DNA of 64,000 nt from Chitinophaga sp. (lineage in GTDB: Bacteria > Bacteroidota > Bacteroidia > Chitinophagales > Chitinophagaceae): assembly GCF_017745275.1 (NCBI RefSeq), contig NZ_JAGHZS010000008.1, forward strand, positions 371,165 to 435,164. The letters are read 5' to 3'. Under the pieces are notes generated by a model. The model worked only from the letters and a program-made list of their open reading frames with translations. It was not told where the DNA came from and did not search any database. Shown piece by piece: positions 34,688 through 44,232 of the stretch; positions within the stretch are counted from its first letter, which is position 1; every line of letters starts with the position of its first letter. Made by a program: the position numbers and the translations under genes.

Positions 34688-36064
34688 TTAGTATCCAGGA
34701 TTCTGGGTGAGTTTGGTGTTGGCATCTGTTTCACGCTGAGGAACAGGCAGCACCAGCATATTATCTGTATATGTATAAGTGCCGATGCTTTTCTTCAGGC
34801 GTTTATATGTCCAGAGCTTATCTCCCTCAAAGGCCAATTCCCTGATGCGCTCCTGCACGACGATGTCCGGCGTTACAGCAGTCAATACACTGGCATGAGA
34901 TCTTTTTCTTACTGCATTTACGTCATCCAGCGGATCTGCCCCCACTGTTGTACCTGCACGCAAGTTGGATTCTGCACGGGTAAGTAACAATTCTCCCAAA
35001 CGCACTACAGTGTATACTTTATATTGTTGTTTCCATTTCGCGCTATAGTCACCGGAATTACCTGCAATCCCATCTCCTTCATAAGAGAAGGTTTTACGAT
35101 CATCACCAGCAGCATAAGGCAATACACTCAGGTCTACATTTATGTCTCCTCTACCGCCAAAGTCACGGGAAGCATAAAAGGTCTGCAATCCATTATCAAC
35201 AGTACCTGCATTGCTTTGGTTGGTTTGCTGGATTGCAAACACATCTTCAGTAGAATTAGTCGCGTTATTAAACGCTTTATCAAATGAAGATGCCAATGTG
35301 TACGCTCCGCTTTCGATTACGTCGTTTGCGGCTTCCGCAGCCTCTTTGTATAATCCTTCTGCCATATATACCCTGGAAAGAATAGCAGACGCAGCATATT
35401 TAGTAGCCCGGCCATTATCTGCTGCCTCCGGTAAATTTGCAGCAGCAAATTGTAAATCCAGTAACACTTGTTTATGTATTGCATCTACACTAGCTCTTGC
35501 CTGATTTGCTTTAGGAAGATCTTCCTGTGCTATAATAGGATCAAGAATTAATGGAACAGCAGGATTTGTGGCAACAGCTCCTGCTGAATAAGGCAGCCCA
35601 TACAAATTACAAAGTTGGAAGTATAACAACCCACGTATAAACCGGGCTTCCCCTTCTATCTGCTTTTTGTTGTCAGCAGATACCAGGCCGATATTTGCAA
35701 TAACGATATTGACGTTATTAATTGTTTTGTAGCCACGCTGCCAGATTCCTTCAGCAATGCCACTTGTTTTTAATTGCGATTTATCCTGAAATTGACGATA
35801 AGGCAGGAAGGTTCCTTCAAATGATAATTCATTTTCTGCGGCTAACAGATCAGGAATTAACACAGCGCGCTCACCATAAAGGTTGTAGTGCTGTAAATTG
35901 GCGTATGCCCCCATTAACTCCGCAGAAACATCACTTTCGTTTTGTACCTGACCAGGAACGATATACGATCCGGGTTCCACATCCAGTTTTTTGTTACAAG
36001 CTGGTAGTCCTGCAACGGAAACCGCCAACAGGAAAGGAATAACATATTTTTTATATGATTTCAT
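34688..36064 (-). CDS. SusD/RagB family nutrient-binding lipoprotein
   Basis: 458 residues from the ATG at 36064; a GTG at 36073 is less likely. The lipoprotein signal ends in LPAC (Cys about 23). The SusD fold is indicated by the TPR-like helices (AVLIPDLLAAENELSF; EARFIRGLLYFQLCNLYGLP) and the C-terminal RIRELAFEGDKLWTYKRL, with the final NPGY typical of the family. It is the surface partner that closes over the SusC transporter encoded 17 nt upstream. There is no enzyme gene beside this pair, so the nutrient (glycan, peptide or other) is unknown. Confidence 0.93.
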   Translation of the reverse strand: MKSYKKYVIPFLLAVSVAGLPACNKKLDVEPGSYIVPGQVQNESDVSAELMGAYANLQHYNLYGERAVLIPDLLAAENELSFEGTFLPYRQFQDKSQLKTSGIAEGIWQRGYKTINNVNIVIANIGLVSADNKKQIEGEARFIRGLLYFQLCNLYGLPYSAGAVATNPAVPLILDPIIAQEDLPKANQARASVDAIHKQVLLDLQFAAANLPEAADNGRATKYAASAILSRVYMAEGLYKEAAEAANDVIESGAYTLASSFDKAFNNATNSTEDVFAIQQTNQSNAGTVDNGLQTFYASRDFGGRGDINVDLSVLPYAAGDDRKTFSYEGDGIAGNSGDYSAKWKQQYKVYTVVRLGELLLTRAESNLRAGTTVGADPLDDVNAVRKRSHASVLTAVTPDIVVQERIRELAFEGDKLWTYKRLKKSIGTYTYTDNMLVLPVPQRETDANTKLTQNPGY

Positions 36065-36081
36065 TATGCACACGTTTAAGA

Positions 36082-39000
36082 TTAAAATTTAACATTCACT
36101 CCCAGAGTAATCTGTTTAGCCTGTGGAATAGTGTAATAGTCGATACCACCAGCAATATTACCCAGTACGTCTGAGTTAATTTCCGGATCACCAAAATATT
36201 TGGTTTTTGTCCACAGGTTGTAACCTGCCACATATACACGTAAACTTGAAATCTTTAACGCGTTAATTGCGCTCTTAGGCAATGTATAGCCCAGCGTGAG
36301 TGATTTCAAACGAATATATGAGCCATCAAATATCCAACGACTGTTGGCAGTAGATGCACCACCATCAGCATAAAAATAAGACAGACGTGGAACATTGGTG
36401 ATATCACCAGGTTTCTGCCATCTTTTCAATACATTCGTTAACTGGTTATCGTAACCACCTGCAAACCCGTTGTCCTGGTATACACCTGCACGATTGTAAA
36501 TGCTGTTACCTTGTACAAAAGAGAAGAAGGCACTCAGGTCAAATCCATAAGCAGAGAATGTATTCGTTAAACCACCAGTCCAGTCAGGATTAGATTTACC
36601 AACAACCATTCTTTCTGCTTTTGAAAAATCTGAAGTGGTTTTACCTGCTGCATCGAGATATAATGCATCACCCGTTTGTGGATCTACTCCTGCAAACTTA
36701 GCCATGTAGAAAACACCAATAGGTTGTCCTTCTACTGCTCTTTGTTCACCGCCAGAAGATTCAATAATCTGTCCTTTGATGTCTTTTACACGGTTCTTAT
36801 TATAAGATACGTTCAGTGAAGTATTCCATTTAAAGTTGCGGCTATTGATATTAATACTGTTCAGTAAAATTTCCACCCCTTTATTCTCCATATTACCAAT
36901 GTTCAGGTATTGGAAATCATAACCAGAAGTATATGGAAGGTTAGCCTGCAGCAACAAATCAGAAGTTTGTTTATTATAATAATCAATCTCACCACTCAGA
37001 CGATTATCAAACAAACCGAATTCAACACCTACGTCGAATTGTTTTGTTTTTTCCCATTTCAGATTTGGGTTACCCATTTGATATGGACGGTACCCTGGTA
37101 ACTGAGGATAAGAAGTTGGTTGCAACAATGTTAAATACCTGTTTTCACCAATTTCCGCGTTACCTGTTGTTCCATAACTTACGCGCAGTTTCAGGAAGTT
37201 CAGTGTTTTGTTATCTTTCAGGAAGTCTTCCTGGGAAGCTACCCAGCCCAATGATGCAGCTGGGAACCAACCATAACGGCTATTAGGCCCAAAACGGGAA
37301 GATCCATCTGAACGTAAACTTACAGAGGCAAGATATTTTTCTTTATAAGCATAGGTAGCTCGTCCAAAATAGGAAAGGAAGGTATAACGCTGTGCAGTAG
37401 AGTTTCCATAAGTAATAGAGGCTGCTGCTACCAGTTTTTTGATGATATCTGATGGGAACAATTCTCCATTCACTTCAGTAGTTGAGAAATCGTTTTGCAG
37501 ATAGCTCATACCAGCTGTTACACTCAAGTTGTGATCTTCTCCCAGCTTAGGCGTGAATGTAAAATAGTTATTCGTATTCAATGATACGTTCTGGATATAG
37601 TTGGAAGACGCACCACCCTTACCAAGCGCATCAGATGACCTGATACCAATGTATTGATCTTCTGTAAGGTTGGAAATATCTGCTCCTAATTCTGAGCGGA
37701 ACGACAGCGTTGGCAGTATTTTATAGTTCAGGAACACATTACCTAAAGTACGGAAGGTCACTTGTCTGTTAGAGTTGAACTGTGCGTCAAACAAACCGTT
37801 TGGATAAAGTGTTGCGTTATTAATTGCACCGGTAGAATCACGTAATGGAGACAGTGGAGACTGTGCAACCAACTGGCTTGGTGTAGAGAATACGTTATCA
37901 TTGCTTACACGATCCAATTGTGAACGGCTTACATTCAGGTTCATGCCAAATGATACCTGATCGGAAACAGCGTGTTCCAGGTTCAAACGGCCACCGTAGC
38001 GAACAAATTTGTTGTTAATCACTACTGCTTCCTGGCCGGTGTAGAAACCGGAAACATAAAATTTGGTTTTCTCGGTACCGCCAGATGCTGATAAATCCAA
38101 CTGCTGTGAATGTGCCGGATTTCTGAACTGTGCATTTTCCCAGTCTGTGCTATAACCAAGGTTATTAAAATCTTTACCCAGTGCTAATGCTCTCATTCTG
38201 CGCTCCACTCTTCCTTTCATAAATGCAAGTGCAGCCGCTTCTGTAGGAAACGGTGTACCTGTAATATTTGGGTCCTGTGTATCAAAAGCAGTTTTAGCAT
38301 CATTGGCAGCTCTTTCTTCTAACAGCATTACATAATCTTTCGCGTTCAGGAAACCTCTTTTGGTCGTTGGTCTTCCCCAGGTAGTATTGGCATTGAGTTC
38401 CACTTTGGTTCTTTCACCTGTTTTACCTTTTTTAGTAGTAATCAGAATTACCCCATTGGAACCACGCGCACCATAGATAGCAGTAGCTGCCGCATCCTTC
38501 AACACCTCGATAGACTCAATATCATTAGGATTGATATCTGCCATCGGGTTGGTAGGATCGTTGTTTACGTCTGTTTTACTGGTGGAGTTTACGGGCATTC
38601 CATCTACCACATAGAGGGGCTGGCTGTTTGCAGAAATGGAAGAGGTACCACGGATACGTACTTTAATACCTTGTCCAACTTTACCACTTCCGGATTCAAT
38701 TACCACACCAGGTGTTTTACCCTGGATAGCTGATTCGAGGCTGGCTACCGGCTGATTTTCTATTTCCTTGGCCGCAATTTTACTTACTGCACCTGTCAGA
38801 TCTTTTTTGTTTTGGGTACCATAACCCACTACCACCACTTCTGAGAGGTCTTTATTGCCTGCTGATAAGCTTACATTAATTGTTTTCTGGTTACCTATCA
38901 CTATTTCCTGGTCAGTATAACCCACAAAAGAAAATACCAGGGCGGCGCCTTTGTCAGCCACCTCCAGCTTATAGGTACCGTCTCCTGAGGTTAAGGTTCC

Positions 39001-39198
39001 TGTATTTGTACCTTTTACTTTCACAGTAACACCGGGAAGGCCGGTGCCATCTTTCTGGTCGGTTACCCTTCCAGCAATTTGTCTTGACTGGGCAAATGTC
39101 AAGGTGCATAGGAACAACAACATGCCCACCATCGAGTAGAATCGCAACATGGCTCTTAGTTTAGATTTGAAGTTATAAGACAGCGGTTTAATAAACAT
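36082..39198 (-). CDS. SusC/RagA family TonB-dependent transporter without STN domain
   Basis: 1038 residues; an internal ATG at 39150 (MLRFYSMVGMLL) may be the true start, since it begins the signal peptide. Domains: a carboxypeptidase-regulatory-like beta sandwich (about 40-115; GRVTDQKDGTGLPGVTV), the TonB-dependent plug (about 130-250; VVVVGYGTQNKKDLTGAV; LKDAAATAIYGARGSNGVI) and the outer-membrane barrel ending IPQAKQITLGVNVKF. Unlike the SusC at 54125-57352 it lacks the N-terminal STN domain, so it is not built for sigma/FecR signalling. Cotranscribed with the SusD gene. Confidence 0.94.
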   Translation of the reverse strand: MFIKPLSYNFKSKLRAMLRFYSMVGMLLFLCTLTFAQSRQIAGRVTDQKDGTGLPGVTVKVKGTNTGTLTSGDGTYKLEVADKGAALVFSFVGYTDQEIVIGNQKTINVSLSAGNKDLSEVVVVGYGTQNKKDLTGAVSKIAAKEIENQPVASLESAIQGKTPGVVIESGSGKVGQGIKVRIRGTSSISANSQPLYVVDGMPVNSTSKTDVNNDPTNPMADINPNDIESIEVLKDAAATAIYGARGSNGVILITTKKGKTGERTKVELNANTTWGRPTTKRGFLNAKDYVMLLEERAANDAKTAFDTQDPNITGTPFPTEAAALAFMKGRVERRMRALALGKDFNNLGYSTDWENAQFRNPAHSQQLDLSASGGTEKTKFYVSGFYTGQEAVVINNKFVRYGGRLNLEHAVSDQVSFGMNLNVSRSQLDRVSNDNVFSTPSQLVAQSPLSPLRDSTGAINNATLYPNGLFDAQFNSNRQVTFRTLGNVFLNYKILPTLSFRSELGADISNLTEDQYIGIRSSDALGKGGASSNYIQNVSLNTNNYFTFTPKLGEDHNLSVTAGMSYLQNDFSTTEVNGELFPSDIIKKLVAAASITYGNSTAQRYTFLSYFGRATYAYKEKYLASVSLRSDGSSRFGPNSRYGWFPAASLGWVASQEDFLKDNKTLNFLKLRVSYGTTGNAEIGENRYLTLLQPTSYPQLPGYRPYQMGNPNLKWEKTKQFDVGVEFGLFDNRLSGEIDYYNKQTSDLLLQANLPYTSGYDFQYLNIGNMENKGVEILLNSININSRNFKWNTSLNVSYNKNRVKDIKGQIIESSGGEQRAVEGQPIGVFYMAKFAGVDPQTGDALYLDAAGKTTSDFSKAERMVVGKSNPDWTGGLTNTFSAYGFDLSAFFSFVQGNSIYNRAGVYQDNGFAGGYDNQLTNVLKRWQKPGDITNVPRLSYFYADGGASTANSRWIFDGSYIRLKSLTLGYTLPKSAINALKISSLRVYVAGYNLWTKTKYFGDPEINSDVLGNIAGGIDYYTIPQAKQITLGVNVKF

Positions 39199-39376
39199 TT
39201 GGTTGACAGGGTACTTTGGGCCTTATCAATAAGCAAAAACACCGGCAGTGAACAACAAGCGCATTACACAAGCAGCGGATCACTAAAAAATTGGCTGAAC
39301 TCACATTCAGACAATAAAAATATAAAATTTTTTGATTCTCTTAACAAAATGTTAACGGATAGTTTTCCACTTGATA

Positions 39377-39419
39377 AAAAAAGATAGCCTGCCTCCGCTA
39401 AAAGCGGGGGCAGGCTATC
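39377..39419 (-). terminator. Rho-independent terminator of the zinc peptidase gene
   Basis: 16-bp stem (39383-39398 with 39404-39419, arm GATAGCCTGCCTCCGC, one mismatch), five-base loop. On the minus strand it is followed by TTTTTTT. It lies 25 nt after the peptidase stop and also separates it from the SusC promoter. Confidence 0.9.
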
Positions 39420-39443
39420 GATTAATAAATATATTATATAAGT

Positions 39444-40133
39444 TTAATCTCTGTTACGGGCACCCATGTAAATAAGAATATACTGAAACAAAGTAGCTAC
39501 AGAAGCCAGTGCAGCCACCACATAGGTCATAGCAGCCCACCACAGTGCATTCTTTGCTTTATCATGTTCAGCTGTTCTCATCACCTGGCTGTTGTCTAAC
39601 CAGGCCAGGGCACGACGGGACGCATCAAACTCTACCGGCAGCGTTACGAGCGCAAATAAGGTGGTAATCCCAAAAAGGATAATACCCCCAAGGAGTAGCT
39701 GCGGGAAGACGTTTATGAGCAGGATACCGCCCAGCAATACCCATGAAACGATACTGGAGCTGACCTGTACCGCAGGCACCAGCTTGGAGCGTAGGCCCAG
39801 GAAGGGATAAGCAGCCGCATGCTGAACGGCATGCCCGCATTCATGGGCGGCTACCGCTGCAGCAGCTACGTTGGCGCCATTATATACGTCCGGGCTCAAA
39901 TTCACCGTTTTATCGGCCGGGTTGTAGTGGTCCGATAGAAACCCTTCCGTTTCCCGAACCTGCACATTATATATCTTATTGTCTCTCAGCATCTTATCAG
40001 CAATCTGCTTACCAGTCAATCCGGAAGAAGTGGGTATTTGGCTGTAAGCCTGGAACTTACTTTTGAGTACATAGCTTACCAGCATACTGATCCCCACAAA
40101 AATCAGTGATAAAAACATGATTCCAGGTGTCAT
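39444..40133 (-). CDS. Membrane zinc metallopeptidase (YugP-type, neutral zinc metallopeptidase family)
   Basis: 229 residues. A membrane helix at the N-terminus (about 3-20), then NLSPDVYNGANVAAAAVAAH and the zinc site HECGHAVQHA (HExxH-like HECGH). Three further hydrophobic segments lie at about 120-145, 150-170 and 195-220. This is the layout of the YugP family. Substrates are not established to my knowledge; membrane-protein quality control is a guess. It is a single gene with its own terminator. Confidence 0.9.
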   Translation of the reverse strand: MTPGIMFLSLIFVGISMLVSYVLKSKFQAYSQIPTSSGLTGKQIADKMLRDNKIYNVQVRETEGFLSDHYNPADKTVNLSPDVYNGANVAAAAVAAHECGHAVQHAAAYPFLGLRSKLVPAVQVSSSIVSWVLLGGILLINVFPQLLLGGIILFGITTLFALVTLPVEFDASRRALAWLDNSQVMRTAEHDKAKNALWWAAMTYVVAALASVATLFQYILIYMGARNRD

Positions 40134-40693
40134 ATCTGATTAAATTTGGTGGAAAAAAGGGCACAAATATCTCACCAGATACCCCCTTTTAAGTTTTATT
40201 TAGCACTTGTCTGCCATCCCTTCCTTTTGTCTAAAAATTATAAATTTAACACTGTCATTTTGGCGTAAAAATTATTTTTTTAGCCTAAAAGGCGTCTGTT
40301 TGTCATTTAAAAAATTATCTCTTATTATTACTTTTTCATATGCAAAAATCATCAACATCAACCCTATTTATCAACATTTTACGAGCCCCCAATGAAAGTA
40401 ATATTAGATAAAAACAAGCGCTGAAACAAGCGATGGCAGCCACTTTGTTAGATATGACAGATCCCTCAAAAGTTATTCACATCAATTAAATAAACTTTTT
40501 TATTCTGAAGCCATTTTGTAATTTAGACCTGAATTTAATGGGTTAGTAAGTAGAAAGAGTCAGCGGAATCTTCCGTTTGGCTCTTTTCTCTTTTTATACC
40601 TTTTTCCCCTCTTTTTATCGCTTCTCTTTTTATGATTTTGATGCAATAAGTATAAAACCATTTACTTTGTATGCATCCTGTTTTAAAAAAATT
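40134..40693. other. Intergenic region between the zinc peptidase and radA genes
   Basis: 560 nt of AT-rich DNA with no reading frame above chance. The only clear structure is the terminator-like hairpin at 40552-40600, listed separately. Promoters for both divergent genes must lie here, but I find no full consensus match. Confidence 0.5.
40552..40600 (+). terminator. Terminator-like hairpin upstream of radA
   Basis: AGAAAGAG...CGGAA pairs with TTCCG...CTCTTTTCT (about 40552-40568 with 40571-40589, some G-T pairs and one bulge), followed by CTCTTTTTATACCTTTTT. No gene on the plus strand precedes it, so it ends an unannotated transcript or acts in the radA leader. Confidence 0.5.
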
Positions 40694-42070
40694 ATGAGTA
40701 AAATAAGAACCGCTTTTTTCTGTCAGAATTGTGGATACGAATCAGCAAAATGGAATGGAAAATGTCCGAGTTGCGGAGAATGGAATACGTTTGTTGAAGA
40801 GAGAGTACAAAAAGATATTCCACTGAAGCAACAAGAATGGAAAAACAATGATATTACCACTGCCCGCACACATAAAATCATCAATCTCGCTGAAGTAGTT
40901 ACCAGGGACGAAGAAAGAATATTAACCCCCGACAATGAACTTAACCGTGTGCTGGGAGGCGGTATAGTGGCCGGTTCCCTTGTATTGGTAGGCGGAGAAC
41001 CCGGCATCGGAAAATCCACCCTCTTCCTGCAAAACGCACTTCAACTGAAGCACGTTAAAACACTTTACATCAGCGGTGAAGAAAGTGAACAACAGATAAA
41101 AATGCGTGCCGACCGCATACAAAATTCCAATGAGCAATTTTATCTGCTTACAGAAACTTCTACCCAGACAATCTTCCAGGAAATAAAAAAATTACAGCCA
41201 CAGCTGGTCATTGTAGATTCTATTCAAACGCTACACTCTCCTTTCATAGAATCAGCACCCGGCAGTGTATCACAAATCAGGGAAACGACTGCAGAATTAC
41301 AGCGCTTCGCCAAAGAAAGTAATATCCCCGTATTCCTGATCGGACACATTACCAAAGATGGCTCCATTGCCGGTCCAAAAGTGCTGGAACATATGGTGGA
41401 TACAGTATTGCAGTTTGAAGGAGATCAACATTATGCCTATCGTATCCTGCGTACCATCAAAAACCGCTTTGGCTCTACTGCCGAACTGGGCATCTACGAA
41501 ATGACCGGCACCGGCCTCCGTCAGGTGACCAACCCTTCTGAAATTCTTATCTCACAACGGGAAGATCTGCTCAGCGGCGTAGCAATATCTGCCACCATGG
41601 AAGGGATGCGCCCACTCCTGGTGGAAGTACAGGCGCTCGTTACCCAATCCGTTTATGGAACCCCGCAACGTACCGCAACCGGATTTGACCTTCGCCGGTT
41701 ACAACTACTGCTGGCCGTACTGGAAAAACGGGGAGGATTCCATTTCGGCGTAAAAGATGTGTTCCTCAATATTGCCGGAGGCATCCGCGTAGAAGATCCG
41801 GCCATTGACCTGGCCGTGTTATGTGCCCTGCTCTCCTCTTATGAGGATAATGCCATTCCACCGAAGATTTGTTTTTCGGGAGAAGTAGGACTGAGCGGTG
41901 AAATAAGGGCTGTAAACCGCATTGAGCAAAGGATCGCAGAAGCAGAAAAACTAGGCTTCGAAAAAATATTTATTTCCCGGTACAACAAGAAAGGCATTGA
42001 TTTCAGTAAATTCCATATTGAAGTAATTGCTGTAGGCAGAGTGGAAGAAGTATACCAGCGATTATTTTAA
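40694..42070 (+). CDS. radA: DNA repair protein RadA/Sms
   Basis: 458 residues from the ATG at 40694. The frame runs on upstream to 40577, but that stretch is hydrophobic, AT-rich and not part of RadA. Order: zinc finger (CQNCGYESAKWNGKCPSCGE, about 10-30), RecA-like ATPase with Walker A GGEPGIGKSTLFLQ, the KNRFGSTAELG motif typical of RadA, and a C-terminal Lon-protease-like domain (DVFLNIAGGIRVEDPAIDLA). It drives branch migration and recombination repair. comF follows 33 nt later. Confidence 0.97.
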   Translation: MSKIRTAFFCQNCGYESAKWNGKCPSCGEWNTFVEERVQKDIPLKQQEWKNNDITTARTHKIINLAEVVTRDEERILTPDNELNRVLGGGIVAGSLVLVGGEPGIGKSTLFLQNALQLKHVKTLYISGEESEQQIKMRADRIQNSNEQFYLLTETSTQTIFQEIKKLQPQLVIVDSIQTLHSPFIESAPGSVSQIRETTAELQRFAKESNIPVFLIGHITKDGSIAGPKVLEHMVDTVLQFEGDQHYAYRILRTIKNRFGSTAELGIYEMTGTGLRQVTNPSEILISQREDLLSGVAISATMEGMRPLLVEVQALVTQSVYGTPQRTATGFDLRRLQLLLAVLEKRGGFHFGVKDVFLNIAGGIRVEDPAIDLAVLCALLSSYEDNAIPPKICFSGEVGLSGEIRAVNRIEQRIAEAEKLGFEKIFISRYNKKGIDFSKFHIEVIAVGRVEEVYQRLF

Positions 42071-42103
42071 CAACAGCTATATTCTACTTTAAAAAACCAT
42101 TTC

Positions 42104-42793
42104 ATGTTAACCAGTTTGTTATCCCCACTGGTTCACCTGTTTTATCCGCATTGCTGTGAACTATGCGGTACGGATTTGCCCGAAACAGATGAACTTTTAT
42201 GCCTGCGTTGTATCCAGGCATTACCCCTCACCCATTTTCACCGCTACCTCCAAAATCCGGTAGCGAAGGTATTCAACGGCCGGGTAGCCATACAACAGGC
42301 TACCGCAACGTATTATTACAGCCAGTCGTCCGGAATACAACAACTCATCCATCTTTTTAAGTACCGGCAACGCCGCGACATTGCTGCCTGGTTAGGCAGG
42401 CAAACCGGCTATCAACTCCGGGAAAGCTCCTGGATCGGCGACATTGATATGCTGGTACCCGTACCGTTGTTTCCCCGCAAAGAAAAAATGAGGGGATACA
42501 ACCAGGCAACTGTGCTGGCTAATGGTATTGCACAGGTCATTCCTTTACCGGTACAACCAACTATGCTTTCCAGGCTACAGTTTACCTCCACACAAACCAG
42601 GAAGGGAAGAACAGACCGCTGGCAAAATGTATCATCTGCCTTTAAAGTAAATGGCCATCTCGCCGCAGATACGCATGTACTGCTTATCGACGATGTGATT
42701 ACAACCGGGGCCACCACCGAAGCCTGCTGTACGACCCTTCAACAGGCAGGTGCCCGGGTGAGTGTGTGCTGTGTTGCATTCGCCTGGAAATGA
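42104..42793 (+). CDS. ComF family phosphoribosyltransferase-like protein
   Basis: 229 residues. An N-terminal Cys4 zinc motif (HCCELCGTDL...LLCLRC, about 15-37) is followed by a PRTase domain with VPVPLFPRKEKMRGYNQA and the PRPP-binding loop LLIDDVITTGATTEAC near the C-terminus. ComF proteins take part in DNA uptake in naturally competent species; here the role is unproven. It follows radA by 33 nt. A family B repeat lies downstream. Confidence 0.9.
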   Translation: MLTSLLSPLVHLFYPHCCELCGTDLPETDELLCLRCIQALPLTHFHRYLQNPVAKVFNGRVAIQQATATYYYSQSSGIQQLIHLFKYRQRRDIAAWLGRQTGYQLRESSWIGDIDMLVPVPLFPRKEKMRGYNQATVLANGIAQVIPLPVQPTMLSRLQFTSTQTRKGRTDRWQNVSSAFKVNGHLAADTHVLLIDDVITTGATTEACCTTLQQAGARVSVCCVAFAWK

Positions 42794-42797
42794 GCCA

Positions 42798-42893
42798 AAA
42801 GCATAAGGTGGAAAGCAAAAAGCCATTAGCGGGATAATGATTTTTAAATCTCTTACCCGGGTCAACAGTTTTTCGCTTTCCGCCTTATGCTTT
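42798..42893. repeat. Family B palindrome, diverged copy
   Basis: 19-bp stem, AAAGCATAAGGTGGAAAGC (42798-42816) with GCTTTCCGCCTTATGCTTT (42875-42893), one G-T pair. The loop lacks the GCGAATGAC core. It lies between comF and the glutathione peroxidase gene. Confidence 0.65.
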
Positions 42894-42995
42894 CAGCTTC
42901 TCAGAAAAACTTCCCTTTTTTTGAAACGGAATGTTAACTTTACAAATACCAGCCAACCGCTGATAATTTTAATCAGTCTTTAAAAAAACGTCTCT

Positions 42996-43517
42996 ATGTT
43001 CAAGCTAGCAATACTATCAATGGTGATGCTTTTTGCCTCTTCTCATCTCTACGACTTCAAAGTAGAAGCTGTTGATGGTGGAAAAATAGACTTCTCCAAA
43101 TACAAAGGAAAGAAAGTCTTAATCGTTAATACAGCCTCTCTCTGTGGAAATACGCCGCAATATGAAGGACTCGAAAAACTCTACAAGAAATACCAGAATA
43201 AACTGGTGATTGTTGGTTTTCCGGCAAACAACTTCGGTTCACAGGAACCCGGCAGCAACAAGGAAATACAAGAGTTCTGCACAAAAAAATATGCAGTAAC
43301 ATTTCCGATGGCCGCTAAAGTTTCTGTAAAGGGAACTGATATACACCCACTGTATAAATGGCTGCTGGAAGAAAGTAAAGCCAAACATTTTGAACCAGCT
43401 GAAGTTACCTGGAATTTTCAGAAATATTTGCTGGATGAAAAAGGCAACCTTGTGGCTGTTTTTTCACCTAAAACACAACCAGAGTCACCAGAAGTCATTG
43501 CTGCTATAGAAAAGTAA
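42996..43517 (+). CDS. Glutathione peroxidase family protein
   Basis: 173 residues with an N-terminal hydrophobic signal (1-15), so it is probably periplasmic. The peroxidase motif is NTASLCGNTPQYEGLEKLY, with the catalytic Cys in place of selenocysteine. The conserved VGFPANNFGSQEPGSNKEI and the Trp-Asn of EVTWNFQKYLLDEKG complete the catalytic set. Bacterial members usually use thioredoxin rather than glutathione. It reduces peroxides and is a single gene. Confidence 0.93.
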   Translation: MFKLAILSMVMLFASSHLYDFKVEAVDGGKIDFSKYKGKKVLIVNTASLCGNTPQYEGLEKLYKKYQNKLVIVGFPANNFGSQEPGSNKEIQEFCTKKYAVTFPMAAKVSVKGTDIHPLYKWLLEESKAKHFEPAEVTWNFQKYLLDEKGNLVAVFSPKTQPESPEVIAAIEK

Positions 43518-43647
43518 TAGCCGCAATCTTTTATCGTTCTGTTGCCAACTTTGTGTATTACGAGCTTTTACAGCTACCTGCGTTAGCGTATATACGTTAA
43601 CGTAGGTAGGCTGCTATTTTTTGTTCACAATTGCGCAACTGTATTTC

Positions 43648-44196
43648 ATGAAGCACCAATTTACCCCTGCTAAAAACACCTGGCTGTTGACAGCCTTTGC
43701 CAGCATTTTCCTGTCCCTTGCCGCTTGTCAAAACGTTATTGACGATCCTCCTCTTTCCTGTCCCGCGTTGAAAATGACGGCTACCATTGGTACTAAGGTT
43801 AATATCATGCATTTTTCCAGTGGCATTATATTTCGCTCCAGAACAGACAGTGGTGGGTTGAAGCTGTTGAATATAGAAACAGCTTCGGACTCGGTTAAAA
43901 TAGTGTTCAATCTTACAGACGGTATGTATGATGAAAGTGCGATGAAGAACGACAGCCTTCACCGGGACACTTTCTACTTCCCTCATCGGGGAGCACCGGG
44001 AAAAGGACTGGTGGTGGTATCCGTTGCCAATAACAATGGCAACTTTGATTTACTGACTACCGATACTTCACAGATTATTATTGATAAGGTAAATACCAGG
44101 GCAAAAACGATTTCCGGGAGCTTCTCTTTTATGGCCAACAGTGGAACTGTTACGGGTCGGGGCACGTTTGAAAATGCCTGCTATGTATCGTTGTAA
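43648..44196 (+). CDS. Lipoprotein of unknown function (DUF6252-like)
   Basis: 182 residues from the ATG at 43648; an upstream TTG is not needed. The signal ends in LAAC (Cys27). The mature protein is beta-rich with a C-terminal GSFSFMANSGTVTGRGTFEN, a pattern I associate with DUF6252-type Bacteroidota lipoproteins, though not firmly. The function is unknown. It precedes holB by 36 nt on the same strand. Confidence 0.75.
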   Translation: MKHQFTPAKNTWLLTAFASIFLSLAACQNVIDDPPLSCPALKMTATIGTKVNIMHFSSGIIFRSRTDSGGLKLLNIETASDSVKIVFNLTDGMYDESAMKNDSLHRDTFYFPHRGAPGKGLVVVSVANNNGNFDLLTTDTSQIIIDKVNTRAKTISGSFSFMANSGTVTGRGTFENACYVSL

Positions 44197-44232
44197 TAAC
44201 CGGGATTACCCCCTTTTCATTATCTTGCGCCC

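Noticed and set aside
40577..40693. N-terminal extension of RadA by 39 residues
   Set aside because: The extension is Phe/Ser-rich and AT-biased, overlaps the terminator-like hairpin, and RadA proteins begin just before the zinc finger as with the ATG at 40694.
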